From the NCBI GenBank assembly GCA_910589275.1, contig CAJUTH010000001.1:62001-126000 (forward strand): a stretch of 64,000 nucleotides of DNA, in the 5' to 3' direction. Shown one piece after another: positions 15,394 through 24,502 of this stretch (its first letter is position 1; every line of letters begins with the position of its first letter). The stretch is from an uncultured Dorea sp. GTDB taxonomy: Bacteria > Bacillota > Clostridia > Lachnospirales > Lachnospiraceae. The translations under genes were made by a program, and so were the position numbers. The notes under the pieces were generated by a model. The model was not told where the DNA came from and did no database searches. It was given only the letters and a program-made list of their open reading frames with translations.

Positions 15394-15867
15394 ATGGAGG
15401 AGAATGGACGTTATATCGGTACTCCTAACGGGATGGTCCTATGCGTTGATAAGAACAGCGACGGAATTGTAGAAGGCTTTCTATATCACGGCTATCATAA
15501 AGAAGGGTTTCCCGTTAAGGGGTATGAGCAGATTATAAGGATTGCAGAGAGACTCTTCAACGCGCTGGAGTTTCCATTTATGGGAACGGGCGACAGAGAT
15601 ATATATGGCCGCACACATAGCCGCCAGAAAAAGGAAAGGATGGCAAGAGTTTTGGAAGACGAAAAATTATTAGAGAAACATGGCGATATGGGAACCTTTG
15701 TCATTCGGGTTCAACACAGGCAGCACAGCAGCTGGCAAGGGAGAGTCACATATCTGGAAGAAAATAAGAGTGTGTATTTTCGGTCTGTATTGGAATTGAT
15801 AAAGATTATAGACGGTGCACTTGACGAAGCCGAGCGCACAGCCGGGACAGAGGATAGTAAGGAATAG
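15394..15867 (+). CDS. Hypothetical protein, first gene of the surface locus
   Basis: A 157-residue soluble protein without signal peptide or membrane segment; I do not recognise a family. Recognisable features are the phrases GMVLCVDKNSDGIVEGFLYH, TGDRDIYGRTHSRQKKERM and FVIRVQHRQHSSWQGRVTYL, the last suggesting a small beta-rich domain. It starts with ATG behind GAAAGGAC and is followed after 12 bases by the coiled-coil gene, so it is probably co-transcribed with the pilus genes. The 175 bases upstream (15219-15393) are AT-rich and should hold the operon promoter, but I see no confident -35/-10 pair. Confidence 0.55.
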   Translation: MEENGRYIGTPNGMVLCVDKNSDGIVEGFLYHGYHKEGFPVKGYEQIIRIAERLFNALEFPFMGTGDRDIYGRTHSRQKKERMARVLEDEKLLEKHGDMGTFVIRVQHRQHSSWQGRVTYLEENKSVYFRSVLELIKIIDGALDEAERTAGTEDSKE

Positions 15868-15879
15868 GAAAGGTGCGGT

Positions 15880-16473
15880 ATGGCAGATAAGGAATTAAGA
15901 AAATTAAAGAGGAGAGAGCTTTTGAGGATGCTCCTTGTGCAGTGCGAAGAGACGGAACGGCTCCAGAAGGAGCTGAATGAGCTGACAAGAGAACATGATG
16001 TTATGTCCGAGAGTTATGAACGGCTGAAGGGGAAGCTGAATGTAAAAGACGAGCGGCTGAACCAGAAGGATGCACAGATAGCGTCTCTTAAGAGTACTAT
16101 AGAAGAGATGAAGCTGGATCGGATGATAGAGCTGACGGAGGCGGGCAATATCGCTGAGGCGGCCTTGAGGCTGAACGGGATCTTTGAGATGGCCCAGCAG
16201 GCGGCCGACCAATATCTGATGAATGTGAAGCGGTATGCGGAGAGCGAGCCGAAGATAGCCTTAATTCAGGAGGAGGAAGATGTGGAGGAAAGTGAGAAGC
16301 GGATTCCTTTCGAATTCGGATGGAGGGCCGGGATCCGAAGGAGAACGGGGGTTCCCAGAACCAGACAAATGACGGCGCTGGGATATGGGAAGATCGATGC
16401 TGATACAGGGCATGAACCCGACGCGGGAAGAGAGATAAGTTATCTGATGGCTTCAGGTGAAAGCCATGGATAA
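15880..16473 (+). CDS. Coiled-coil protein of the surface locus
   Basis: A 197-residue protein. Residues ~5-90 form a long coiled coil (heptads in LVQCEETERLQKELNEL and RLNQKDAQIASLKSTIEEMK), followed by a helical segment with AEAALRLNGIFEMAQQAADQY and an acidic then basic tail. Related proteins next to signal peptidase genes in Lachnospiraceae are often mis-labelled DNA repair proteins; I see no support for that. It could be a cytoplasmic scaffold. The 3' end overlaps the signal peptidase start by 8 bases (ATGGATAA), implying translational coupling. Confidence 0.6.
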   Translation: MADKELRKLKRRELLRMLLVQCEETERLQKELNELTREHDVMSESYERLKGKLNVKDERLNQKDAQIASLKSTIEEMKLDRMIELTEAGNIAEAALRLNGIFEMAQQAADQYLMNVKRYAESEPKIALIQEEEDVEESEKRIPFEFGWRAGIRRRTGVPRTRQMTALGYGKIDADTGHEPDAGREISYLMASGESHG

Positions 16474-17062
16474 CGAGGAGCAGAATAAACCAGAGGTGGA
16501 GATACCGCCGATAGAGCTTCTGAGAATGGAGCTTGCGAGGGTGGAAACTCGGAGAAACTTCCGGAGGATGCTTCTGAATATTGCGGGAGTGCTGACTGTG
16601 GCGGCGGCGGTTGCCGCGCTGATGGCAACGAGGATATTTGTCCTGATACAGGTAAACGGCTCCAGTATGTCGCCGACCTATGAGGCGGGGGAGGTTCTGT
16701 TTCTCCGTCAGACGAAAGAAATAGAAGCCGGAGACGTGATTGGATTTTACTACGGAGGCAATATATTCCTAAAGCGTGTGATCGGAACGCCGGGAGATAA
16801 GATAGATATAGATCAAAAAGGAAATGTATATGTCAATGACGAACTGCTCGAAGAAGCTTATCTAGCAAAAAAAGATCTGGGGAAATGTGAATTGGAATTT
16901 CCTTATGAGGTGCCGGATGGTATGTATTTCGTACTAGGGGATAACAGGGCGGTATCGCTTGACAGCCGTATCAAGTCAATAGGATGTGTACAGAGCGATC
17001 AGATCGTAGGCAGGGTAGTCATTAGGGTATGGCCTCTGGCACGGGTAGAAATTATGCACTAA
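16466..17062 (+). CDS. lepB: Signal peptidase I (Gram-positive type)
   Basis: Membrane-bound Ser/Lys protease that cuts signal peptides. 198 residues: one N-terminal membrane segment (residues ~35-57), catalytic Ser67 in NGSSMSPTY, general base Lys103 in FLKRVIGTPGDK, and the box GDNRAVSLDSR near the C-terminus (GDNR-x5-DSR). I chose ATG 16466 over GTG 16457 because AGGTGA then lies 5 bases upstream. Its place directly before the LPXTG adhesin suggests a dedicated peptidase for the pilus precursors, distinct from the SipW-like peptidase at 29.7 kb. Confidence 0.93.
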   Translation: MDNEEQNKPEVEIPPIELLRMELARVETRRNFRRMLLNIAGVLTVAAAVAALMATRIFVLIQVNGSSMSPTYEAGEVLFLRQTKEIEAGDVIGFYYGGNIFLKRVIGTPGDKIDIDQKGNVYVNDELLEEAYLAKKDLGKCELEFPYEVPDGMYFVLGDNRAVSLDSRIKSIGCVQSDQIVGRVVIRVWPLARVEIMH

Positions 17063-17074
17063 GAAGGTGAGAAG

Positions 17075-20000
17075 ATGCAGGAACTTGTGAGAGAATATTT
17101 GAATGAGTTAGGGAAAAAACAGAAGAAGCGCAGACACTTTAGTGTTATTACGGTTGTGTTTGCACTTGCGGTTGTAGGCAGCGTCATCTGGGGACTGGCA
17201 AGGGCCGGGATTGCTATGACGGGAGAGCCGAAATGCGGGATCGCTGAACATACGCATACAGAGGCCTGCTACAGCAACACATTGAACTGTGGGCAGGAAG
17301 AAGGCGGCGGGCATCGGCATTCGGATGAATGCTACCAAGAGACATCCACTCTGGTCTGCGGACAGGAGGAAAGCGAGGAGCATGCCCATATGGCTGAATG
17401 CTATCAGACGGAATCCGTTCTGGTTTGCGGACAGGAAGAATCTGAGGGGCATACCCATACAAACGCCTGCTATACGCAGCAGTTGTCCTGTGGACAGGAA
17501 GAACATACCCATACAGATGAATGCTACATTGATAAATCGGCGGACGTGGAAGATTCTTCGAAATGGACGGTGGACTATGAGAATGTAGAGTGGAAGGACG
17601 CATGGGGCGAGGATCTGGTGAAAGCGGCAGAGCTGCAGCTTGGCTATAAGGAAAGCGTAGAAAATTACGTGGTGGCGGAAGACGGAAGCCATAAAGGCTA
17701 TACCCGCTACGGACAGTTTATCGGCGACCCATATACAGATTGGGACGCATCCTTTGTTAACTTCTGCATGTACTACGCGGGACTGACAAACTCCAACATG
17801 TTCCCGAATGAGAAGGAAACTTCCAAGTGGTATGAAAAAATTGTACAGGAAGACGAGGGAAAGAAAATAGTTTACCTCGTATCGCCGGAAGGTTACGAGC
17901 CGGAAGCGGGCGATATCATCTTCCTTAAGAATGAAAATAAGGAAACAGACCTACAGATGGGAATCGTTTCTTCCTATGATAAAGAAAAGAATGAGATAAA
18001 AGTTATTGAAGGAAACAGCGATAACCAAGTTAAGGAAAATACATACGATATCAAAGACGAACACATTTCAGAATATCTTAAGATAAGCGAGATGGAAGCG
18101 GCGTTTAAGGAAACGGAAGAACAGCCGGATGCGACGACAGAAGGAACGGAGAATAATGAGCCGGAAACAGAGGTTCCAGAAGAAGCAACGATTGAGCTGA
18201 CTACAGAAGTAGATGGAACGATCATTACCCTTTATGGTCCGGAAAGCTCTTTCGAGACCGGAAAAAATTATAGTGTTCAGGCAGAGAAGGTAGAGGACGA
18301 AGAGGTACTCGCAACGGTTGAGGAAGCAGTTGAAAAAGTAGCGGAAGAAAAAGAAAAGAAAGTAGAAAGTTTTCAGCCATACGATATCAAGCTGTTTGCG
18401 GATGGAGAAGAAGTGCAGCCATTAGGACCGATAGCGGTCAAATTCTCTGGCAAGGAGGTTGTGGATTCTGTAGAAGATGAGAAAACGGAAGTCAATGTTA
18501 TTCATGTAGATGAGAATACAGGCAAGACAATAGACATGGAAGCTACTGCAACAGATGAAAAGGAAGTGGTAATTGAGACAGAGCATTTTTCCGTATATGT
18601 GTATGTAAATCTTACAGAGTCGGATTTGTTTGGTAAAATTAATGTTAAGGTAGAACATTGGGGAGAGGATATTACTACAATTGGACAAATAGAAGACGAA
18701 AATACTGGAGAAATGCGTACAAGGAGGGCAGATGCCTCGGCTGGAATTGATGAAGTATATACATGGAAAGCAAAACATATAAATACGAGATCGGATTTGA
18801 AAACGGAAATTTATACAACAGATGTAATTTCGATTCCTAATGAGTATTATGCGGATATTGTTCAGTTAAGTAAAATTTGCAATATAAAAGAGAAAGACGT
18901 TAATTATACGGCAACAAAGGTTTGGATTAGTAATAATGAGGAGAATGAAGGAAAGGAAACATGGACAGATTATAAAAGTTATGACTTATCCAGTAATGCG
19001 GAAATAAAGGATTTGCAAGAAGGTTCTCTTATTCGTTTTTGGTATACGCCGAAAGAAACAAAGAATGATACATTTAAGACAGAGGCGAATTTTTATGATT
19101 ATGACATTACTGATGGGAAATACTGGGACAAAACAGGTGTAAACGGGAGTTCAAGGAGAACTGACACGTATAAGTATATAAAAACGGATGAACAGGGAAT
19201 TAATGATCCGGACAATTTTACAAATAGTGGTACAGCTAAGCTTGGAGTTGGTCAGAATAGTTCGGGTAATGCGAGCGATTGGGCTGGAATTCATTATAAT
19301 AGAGGGGCGATTACTTGGGCTCCGTATAATACGTGGACAGACGCAAGATTTTATGGTAATCGTTTAAATAATGATAATCAAAAAAGACTGAATGGAGGTA
19401 ATGGGAAGTATAATAATCAAGCGACAGACTATAGAATTGTAGAAGGCATTGTAAAAGACACTTTAGATGAGAACGGGAATTTACAGTACAATGTTAGTGT
19501 GCCTAAAACTCTGTTTAAAGCAGGTACAGGATCAACAGAATATAAATATGACCTTAGTTTTCAACAAATAGGCGATACGTATACGTTACAGCATGTAAAT
19601 GATAAAAGCGGAAATACACTTACAAAAGACTTGACTGAATTTGGCGTTTATTCTAACGTTCCGGCAAACTTGTTTTGGCCGCTGGATAAGGTGAATGGGA
19701 AGGCGGACAGGGATCCGAATATAGGAGCGACAGGGAATGAATATTATTATTTGAAGAAAAATGGTAATGGGTGGAATTGCAGCAGTCAGAATAACTATAA
19801 TACGTCTAACGCTCAGAATGACGATATGGTGGCGCATAATTGGCATTTCGGAATGACTTATCAAGTTGACTTTACTGTAGGAGATTATACTGGGCCAATG
19901 GAATTTTATTTCCGCGGTGATGATGACTTCTGGTTGTTTATTGACGATAAACTAGCAATTGATATCGGTGGAATACATCAGTCTGTAGGAGAATCCATTG

Positions 20001-21601
20001 ATCTGCGGGCGTGGATGGAAGCGAATCATCTTTTGGGTACAGATGTGGAAGGAAAACCGATAGATAAGAATACAACACATACCATGAAGGTGTTCTATAT
20101 GGAACGAGGTGGATATGGTTCTACTTGTTTTATCCAGTTTACATTGCCGCAGTCTGTTCCGGTTGATTTACCGGCAATGAAAGAGACAGAATATTCATTG
20201 GAGAAAACTTGGAATGACGGCAATAATCCGTTCCGGCCTGAAAAAGTTGAAATCACTTTGGTGCAAGAATATGAGACTGGCGAAAAGGATGCGGATGGCA
20301 ACCCAATAAAAGTAAGCAGGCCGACAAGTGAAAAAATAGTGCTGCCTGACGACAGTCCGGATGGAAAGAGTTGGACTTATAAATGGACGGGATTGCCGGA
20401 GGTTAATGGGTCAACTCAAGGAAAATATAACTATTCCTATACGGCGAAAGAAATAGGGGGACAGCTTCCGCCAGGATACGAGAGCGAGATTGATCCAAAT
20501 AATCCAAGTAAAATGATTAATAAATTGGAACCAGTCAGCGTACGGGTCGCAAAGGAATGGGTGAATGATGACGGAGATTTGATCAAATACCGTCCTGATG
20601 AAGTGATTTTGCGGTTATATGCGAAAAAAGGCGAGAATGGTAATTGGGAAGCCTACCAAGATACAAAGGGAAACTATAAGGATGTTACATTGAAGCCTAA
20701 TGAAGAGGGAGTATGGGAGCCGCAAGAAATTACAAATCTTCCGAAATATTGTAATTATGTGCTGCATGAGGGAGGAATTGACGGAAATAGGTATTATACA
20801 TGTGATCCAGTTTTCTATAGTGTAAGAGAAATGTGTAAGGTAATGGAAAACGGCAAAGAAGTTCTAAAAGAGATTGACGAAGGAACTCAACTTGCGGGGA
20901 AAGAAAACGCGAAGTATAAAGTAAGTTACTCTATGGGAGCTCCGGCGGTTGATTCTGAAGGAAATCAGGCGGTTGATGCCGATGGAGGGCCGGTTACATT
21001 AACAGTAACCAATACATTACTTACTAAGTTCAAAATGGTTAAAAAAGGCAGCGATATGCAAACCGATAATCTAGAGGGAGCTAAATTCCTATTGTCGCCT
21101 AAGCCAGAGGAAACCGACGATCCAGTGTTACAGCCTAGTTCAAATGATGGCGAGAGACAAATTAATAAACTTCCGACATATGACGGGATATCTACAGAGA
21201 ACGGCATAGTATGGACGAAACAGGGAGAATCTTCGCCAAGTGAAAAAATAGAACCGGGCGTATATGTAATGAAAGAAACAGAAGCGCCGACAGGATATAG
21301 ACTGAGCGGGGTAGAGTGGATTGTAACTATTACAGAGATAGAAAATGAGAAGGGCTCTACGATCAAAGCAGTTGTTACTTTGAATGATGAGAACAAAACT
21401 CCGGTAAAACCAATACAGGTTGATAGTGATACGAATGGAGAGCTGATTTTTGTATATGGATTTAAGAATGAAGTAGTATATGCTCTTCCATCTACCGGTG
21501 GAAATGGAATTCACCTGTATATGTTCAGTGGAGCGCTGCTAATGGCGGCGGGGGCACTGCTAACATATAGAAAAAAACGTAAGGAGGTGCTGGAAAGTTA
21601 G
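17075..21601 (+). CDS. Giant LPXTG adhesin with fibro-slime and Cna-B domains
   Basis: A 1508-residue wall-anchored protein, probably the pilus tip adhesin. Order: signal/anchor helix ~22-45; four to five Cys/His units (HTHTEACY..LNCGQEE) ~52-155, a likely metal or disulfide module; CHAP-like domain ~170-345 in which the catalytic Cys is Asp224 (DWDASFVNFC) and the His is replaced by Met295 (LQMGIVSSYD), so it should be inactive; Thr/Glu linker; beta domain ~375-525; a fibro-slime/PA14-like domain with RGDDDFWLFIDD near 945; two Cna-B domains ~1050-1310; a SpaA-type domain ending KETEAPTGY; sortase motif LPSTG at 1471-1475, membrane helix and basic tail. Bases 18600-21480 are more A+T-rich than the 5' part, suggesting a swapped module. 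Confidence 0.85.
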   Translation: MQELVREYLNELGKKQKKRRHFSVITVVFALAVVGSVIWGLARAGIAMTGEPKCGIAEHTHTEACYSNTLNCGQEEGGGHRHSDECYQETSTLVCGQEESEEHAHMAECYQTESVLVCGQEESEGHTHTNACYTQQLSCGQEEHTHTDECYIDKSADVEDSSKWTVDYENVEWKDAWGEDLVKAAELQLGYKESVENYVVAEDGSHKGYTRYGQFIGDPYTDWDASFVNFCMYYAGLTNSNMFPNEKETSKWYEKIVQEDEGKKIVYLVSPEGYEPEAGDIIFLKNENKETDLQMGIVSSYDKEKNEIKVIEGNSDNQVKENTYDIKDEHISEYLKISEMEAAFKETEEQPDATTEGTENNEPETEVPEEATIELTTEVDGTIITLYGPESSFETGKNYSVQAEKVEDEEVLATVEEAVEKVAEEKEKKVESFQPYDIKLFADGEEVQPLGPIAVKFSGKEVVDSVEDEKTEVNVIHVDENTGKTIDMEATATDEKEVVIETEHFSVYVYVNLTESDLFGKINVKVEHWGEDITTIGQIEDENTGEMRTRRADASAGIDEVYTWKAKHINTRSDLKTEIYTTDVISIPNEYYADIVQLSKICNIKEKDVNYTATKVWISNNEENEGKETWTDYKSYDLSSNAEIKDLQEGSLIRFWYTPKETKNDTFKTEANFYDYDITDGKYWDKTGVNGSSRRTDTYKYIKTDEQGINDPDNFTNSGTAKLGVGQNSSGNASDWAGIHYNRGAITWAPYNTWTDARFYGNRLNNDNQKRLNGGNGKYNNQATDYRIVEGIVKDTLDENGNLQYNVSVPKTLFKAGTGSTEYKYDLSFQQIGDTYTLQHVNDKSGNTLTKDLTEFGVYSNVPANLFWPLDKVNGKADRDPNIGATGNEYYYLKKNGNGWNCSSQNNYNTSNAQNDDMVAHNWHFGMTYQVDFTVGDYTGPMEFYFRGDDDFWLFIDDKLAIDIGGIHQSVGESIDLRAWMEANHLLGTDVEGKPIDKNTTHTMKVFYMERGGYGSTCFIQFTLPQSVPVDLPAMKETEYSLEKTWNDGNNPFRPEKVEITLVQEYETGEKDADGNPIKVSRPTSEKIVLPDDSPDGKSWTYKWTGLPEVNGSTQGKYNYSYTAKEIGGQLPPGYESEIDPNNPSKMINKLEPVSVRVAKEWVNDDGDLIKYRPDEVILRLYAKKGENGNWEAYQDTKGNYKDVTLKPNEEGVWEPQEITNLPKYCNYVLHEGGIDGNRYYTCDPVFYSVREMCKVMENGKEVLKEIDEGTQLAGKENAKYKVSYSMGAPAVDSEGNQAVDADGGPVTLTVTNTLLTKFKMVKKGSDMQTDNLEGAKFLLSPKPEETDDPVLQPSSNDGERQINKLPTYDGISTENGIVWTKQGESSPSEKIEPGVYVMKETEAPTGYRLSGVEWIVTITEIENEKGSTIKAVVTLNDENKTPVKPIQVDSDTNGELIFVYGFKNEVVYALPSTGGNGIHLYMFSGALLMAAGALLTYRKKRKEVLES

Positions 21602-21620
21602 GATATGAACATAACTTTTT

Positions 21621-21638
21621 GGCGGTCCTTGCACCGCC
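21621..21638 (+). promoter_or_regulatory. Intergenic hairpin before the pilin gene
   Basis: GGCGGT-6-ACCGCC stem with no T run after it. It lies between adhesin and pilin genes and could act as an mRNA-processing or stabilising hairpin raising pilin level over adhesin. Confidence 0.4.
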
Positions 21639-21733
21639 TGTACATAGGCGTATAGCTTATGTTAGGGAAAGCATTGTATAACACATGTAACTCTAAAGTA
21701 AAGCAAAAAAGAAATCAGAAAAGGAGAAAGAGA

Positions 21734-23389
21734 ATGAAAAAGTTTAAAAGACTATTTGCAGTGATTTTATCATTGGCAATGGTACTGGGTATGTCGTTGA
21801 CCTCTTTTGCGGCAGATCCAGCGAAGATTACGGTCAGTCTGCCAAAAGGAGCGGAGGACGCTACAGTGACTTATGTGCAGATTGTAAAACCAGACCCAGC
21901 AAGCGCGAGCGGATGGGCATTTGTGGAGGGCTATGAAAACCTTGGCATTACTATTGATGAGCTGTTGGCGGCAGGCAAAACAGAGACATCAGAGAATAAA
22001 GCAAACGATAATAAGAATGCAGCGGCTGGCACAATCAATACTACAGAGAAATTGGGTGCAGCACTGGATAAAGTTGATATGTCTAATGCCACACCGGCGA
22101 AATCTGATGGAACAATTGATGTAACTGAGGCTGGATTATATGTTATCCGTGCGGAAAAAACAGGCTGGACATTTACCAGAATGTTAGCATATGTGGCTTA
22201 TCAGGAAGGCAGCCAGCAGCTTGTGGCAGATACGAAAGTTTCAGCAAAAGGCGCAAAGGACGGAGTGACCAAAGAGCTGAATGATCCGATACTGGATGCT
22301 GACGGAACGGATACAGGAAGCGATAAGGGCGAGTCCGTTGCAACGACCGACACCGTTAAGTACAAAGTAACGCAGAGATATCCATATTATGATGCAGATC
22401 AAAAGAACAAAAAGTTTATAATCACTGATACGCTGACACGTGGAGAGTTCGCAGAAGATGTTGCTGAGAAGCTTCAAGTAGTTATCAAAAGCGGAAACGC
22501 AAATGGAAGTGATAAAACGCTTGTAGCTGGTACAGATTATAAAATAACAAGAAATAGTGATACAAAGATTACACTTGACTTGGGTACTTTTGAGGATAGT
22601 AATTATTATAATTCCGCTTATGCTGGAAAACAGGTAGAGATCACCTATGACGTTAAAGTTACAGAGGTTACATGGGAGTGGCCTTTGGAAAATGATGTTG
22701 AATCCACAACTTCAAAGGATACTCCGGCGGGAGGATCAGACGTTGAACTTGGCGATCCAGAAGATAACACATCAAAATTTAAGATTATCAGCCCAAGTGT
22801 AAAGGCAGATATTCAGAAATTAGGCGAAAATAAGGATAAACTTGCTGGAGCGGAATTTACATTATATGTAAAACCAGAAGATGCAGCAGAAGTAACCCAT
22901 GTATATTCAGTTGACGCAGCAACTGGGAAGGGAAAAATCGAGAAACTTGAAAACAGCGCAGTTCCATCTGGCCAAGTAGGTTTGAAGGTTGTAGAGACTA
23001 AGGAAACTGAAGGCGCTGACGGAATCGCATTATTTGACAGTTTGGATGCCCAGAAAGAGTATTACGTAGTAGAGACAAAGGCTCCGGAAGGATACAGTCT
23101 GAATACGGAAGCTTATAAGCTGAATATGCCAGAAATTACTGAGACGATAGAGACAGACAAAACAATAGATGGTGTGAAATATGATACGGTAACCACATAT
23201 ACTGTAGATTCTGATAAGGTTACAATTGATGGAAGAACAGAAGGCGATCGGACTATCACAGATACGAAGCTTGCATCGCTCCCATCAACTGGTGGTATCG
23301 GTACTACGATCTTCACCATCGGCGGATGCTTGATCATGGTTGTTGCAGCAGCATTATTCTTCGCAAGCCGCAGAAAATCTGCGAAATAG
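21734..23389 (+). CDS. LPXTG major pilin (SpaH/EbpB-like)
   Basis: The likely shaft subunit, 551 residues. The frame is open from 21659, but ATG 21734 follows AAAAGGAGAAAG and starts a clear signal peptide (residues 1-~30, ending TSFAAD). Domains: pilin D1-type region ~30-200, an isopeptide-forming Ig domain ~205-355 (FIITDTLTRGEF, YYNSAYAGKQVEITYDV), then SpaA/Cna-B domain ~365-505 with LAGAEFTLYVK and the E-box ETKAPEGYS, and the sorting signal LPSTGG (~516-521), helix and basic tail. I cannot point to a clear YPKN pilin motif. It sits directly before two class C sortases, which join pilins through lysines. Confidence 0.88.
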   Translation: MKKFKRLFAVILSLAMVLGMSLTSFAADPAKITVSLPKGAEDATVTYVQIVKPDPASASGWAFVEGYENLGITIDELLAAGKTETSENKANDNKNAAAGTINTTEKLGAALDKVDMSNATPAKSDGTIDVTEAGLYVIRAEKTGWTFTRMLAYVAYQEGSQQLVADTKVSAKGAKDGVTKELNDPILDADGTDTGSDKGESVATTDTVKYKVTQRYPYYDADQKNKKFIITDTLTRGEFAEDVAEKLQVVIKSGNANGSDKTLVAGTDYKITRNSDTKITLDLGTFEDSNYYNSAYAGKQVEITYDVKVTEVTWEWPLENDVESTTSKDTPAGGSDVELGDPEDNTSKFKIISPSVKADIQKLGENKDKLAGAEFTLYVKPEDAAEVTHVYSVDAATGKGKIEKLENSAVPSGQVGLKVVETKETEGADGIALFDSLDAQKEYYVVETKAPEGYSLNTEAYKLNMPEITETIETDKTIDGVKYDTVTTYTVDSDKVTIDGRTEGDRTITDTKLASLPSTGGIGTTIFTIGGCLIMVVAAALFFASRRKSAK

Positions 23390-23472
23390 TGAAACATCAG
23401 CCAGTATGGTTATCTAACATAAGGGACGGTTCAGCGCAGGCTGAATAGTTATACAATACTTAAATTTATAAG

Positions 23473-23499
23473 GCTCCGGGGCATTTATTGTCCCGGAGC
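23473..23499 (+). promoter_or_regulatory. Intergenic hairpin before the sortase genes
   Basis: GCTCCGGG/CCCGGAGC stem with an 11-base loop and no T run. Placed between the abundant pilin and the sortases, it may protect the 3' end of pilin mRNA or reduce read-through. Confidence 0.5.
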
Positions 23500-23539
23500 A
23501 GCAAAGAAAAAAATAAATGCAACGGCAAGGAGAGTTCGG

Positions 23540-24496
23540 ATGAAAAAGAAAACGAGTAAAATTTTCATAGTTGTGCTATTTTTAGCCGGATTGTCCTTAC
23601 TGCTGTATCCATTTATAGCAAACCAGTGGAATAATTACAGGCAGAAACAGTTGATTTCCCATTATGATCAGGTTGTAGCTGAAAAGGAAGCGGAGGGCGC
23701 GCTGGATTATAATGCGGAGTGGCAGAAAGCGCAAAGCTATAATCAGGCGTTGCTTCCAAGTATTCTTCCGGATGCATTTGCAGTGGCGGAAGCTTCAGAT
23801 GAGGACGACGCATATATGTCCAGCTTGAACATTGCGGGGGATGGGATTATGGGAACAGTAGAGATCCCAAAGATCAAGATTACACTCCCCATTTTCCACG
23901 GTACGGATGACGAGGTATTGCAAAAGGCGGCAGGACATCTGGAGGGAAGTTCTCTTCCAGTGGGCGGAGAGAATACCCATGCGGTTATCACCGCGCATAG
24001 GGGACTGCCAAGCGCCGTGTTGTTTACAGATTTGGATAAGATGCAGAAAGGGGATCATTTTCTGCTCCATATACTGAATGATACTCTTTGTTATGAGGTG
24101 GATCGGATAACGACGATCGAGCCGGAGGAGACGGAAGCGTTGTCCGTGATAGAGGGGATGGACATAGTAACACTGGTTACCTGTACGCCGTATGGGGTGA
24201 ACAGCCACCGCCTGCTGGTACGGGGACACAGAGTGCCTTATGATCCAAAAGCGCTTGAGGATGAAGGAGTGCCATTGAACAATATGAGTCTCCACACGAA
24301 TTATATACTTTGGATCGTAGTCGGTCTATTAGTAACCGGGTTGTTTAGTTTCTTCTTATATAAGAGGGAGCAGAAGCTTAGGAAGGCAAAGACTGCCGAG
24401 AAGGCGGTTATGGAAGCAGAGACAGGCGGAGGGCAGGCAGGATCCATGGACGAACCGGAGGCTGATATAGATGAAGAGGAAAAGCAGAAGGAGTAG
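23540..24496 (+). CDS. srtC: Class C (pilin-polymerising) sortase 1
   Basis: Membrane-bound transpeptidase that joins LPXTG pilins into a covalent fibre. 318 residues with an N-terminal membrane helix (~8-28), a second helix near 255-275 and a cytoplasmic acidic tail, the two-helix layout of class C. Catalytic residues are His153 (ITAHRGLP), Cys215 (TLVTCTPYG) and Arg228 (RLLVRGHRV). The lid, usually DP-aromatic, appears as DAF near residue 79. Start ATG 23540 has a CAAGGAGAG site. It is followed after 6 bases by a close paralogue. Confidence 0.93.
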   Translation: MKKKTSKIFIVVLFLAGLSLLLYPFIANQWNNYRQKQLISHYDQVVAEKEAEGALDYNAEWQKAQSYNQALLPSILPDAFAVAEASDEDDAYMSSLNIAGDGIMGTVEIPKIKITLPIFHGTDDEVLQKAAGHLEGSSLPVGGENTHAVITAHRGLPSAVLFTDLDKMQKGDHFLLHILNDTLCYEVDRITTIEPEETEALSVIEGMDIVTLVTCTPYGVNSHRLLVRGHRVPYDPKALEDEGVPLNNMSLHTNYILWIVVGLLVTGLFSFFLYKREQKLRKAKTAEKAVMEAETGGGQAGSMDEPEADIDEEEKQKE

Positions 24497-24502
24497 ATAG
24501 AG

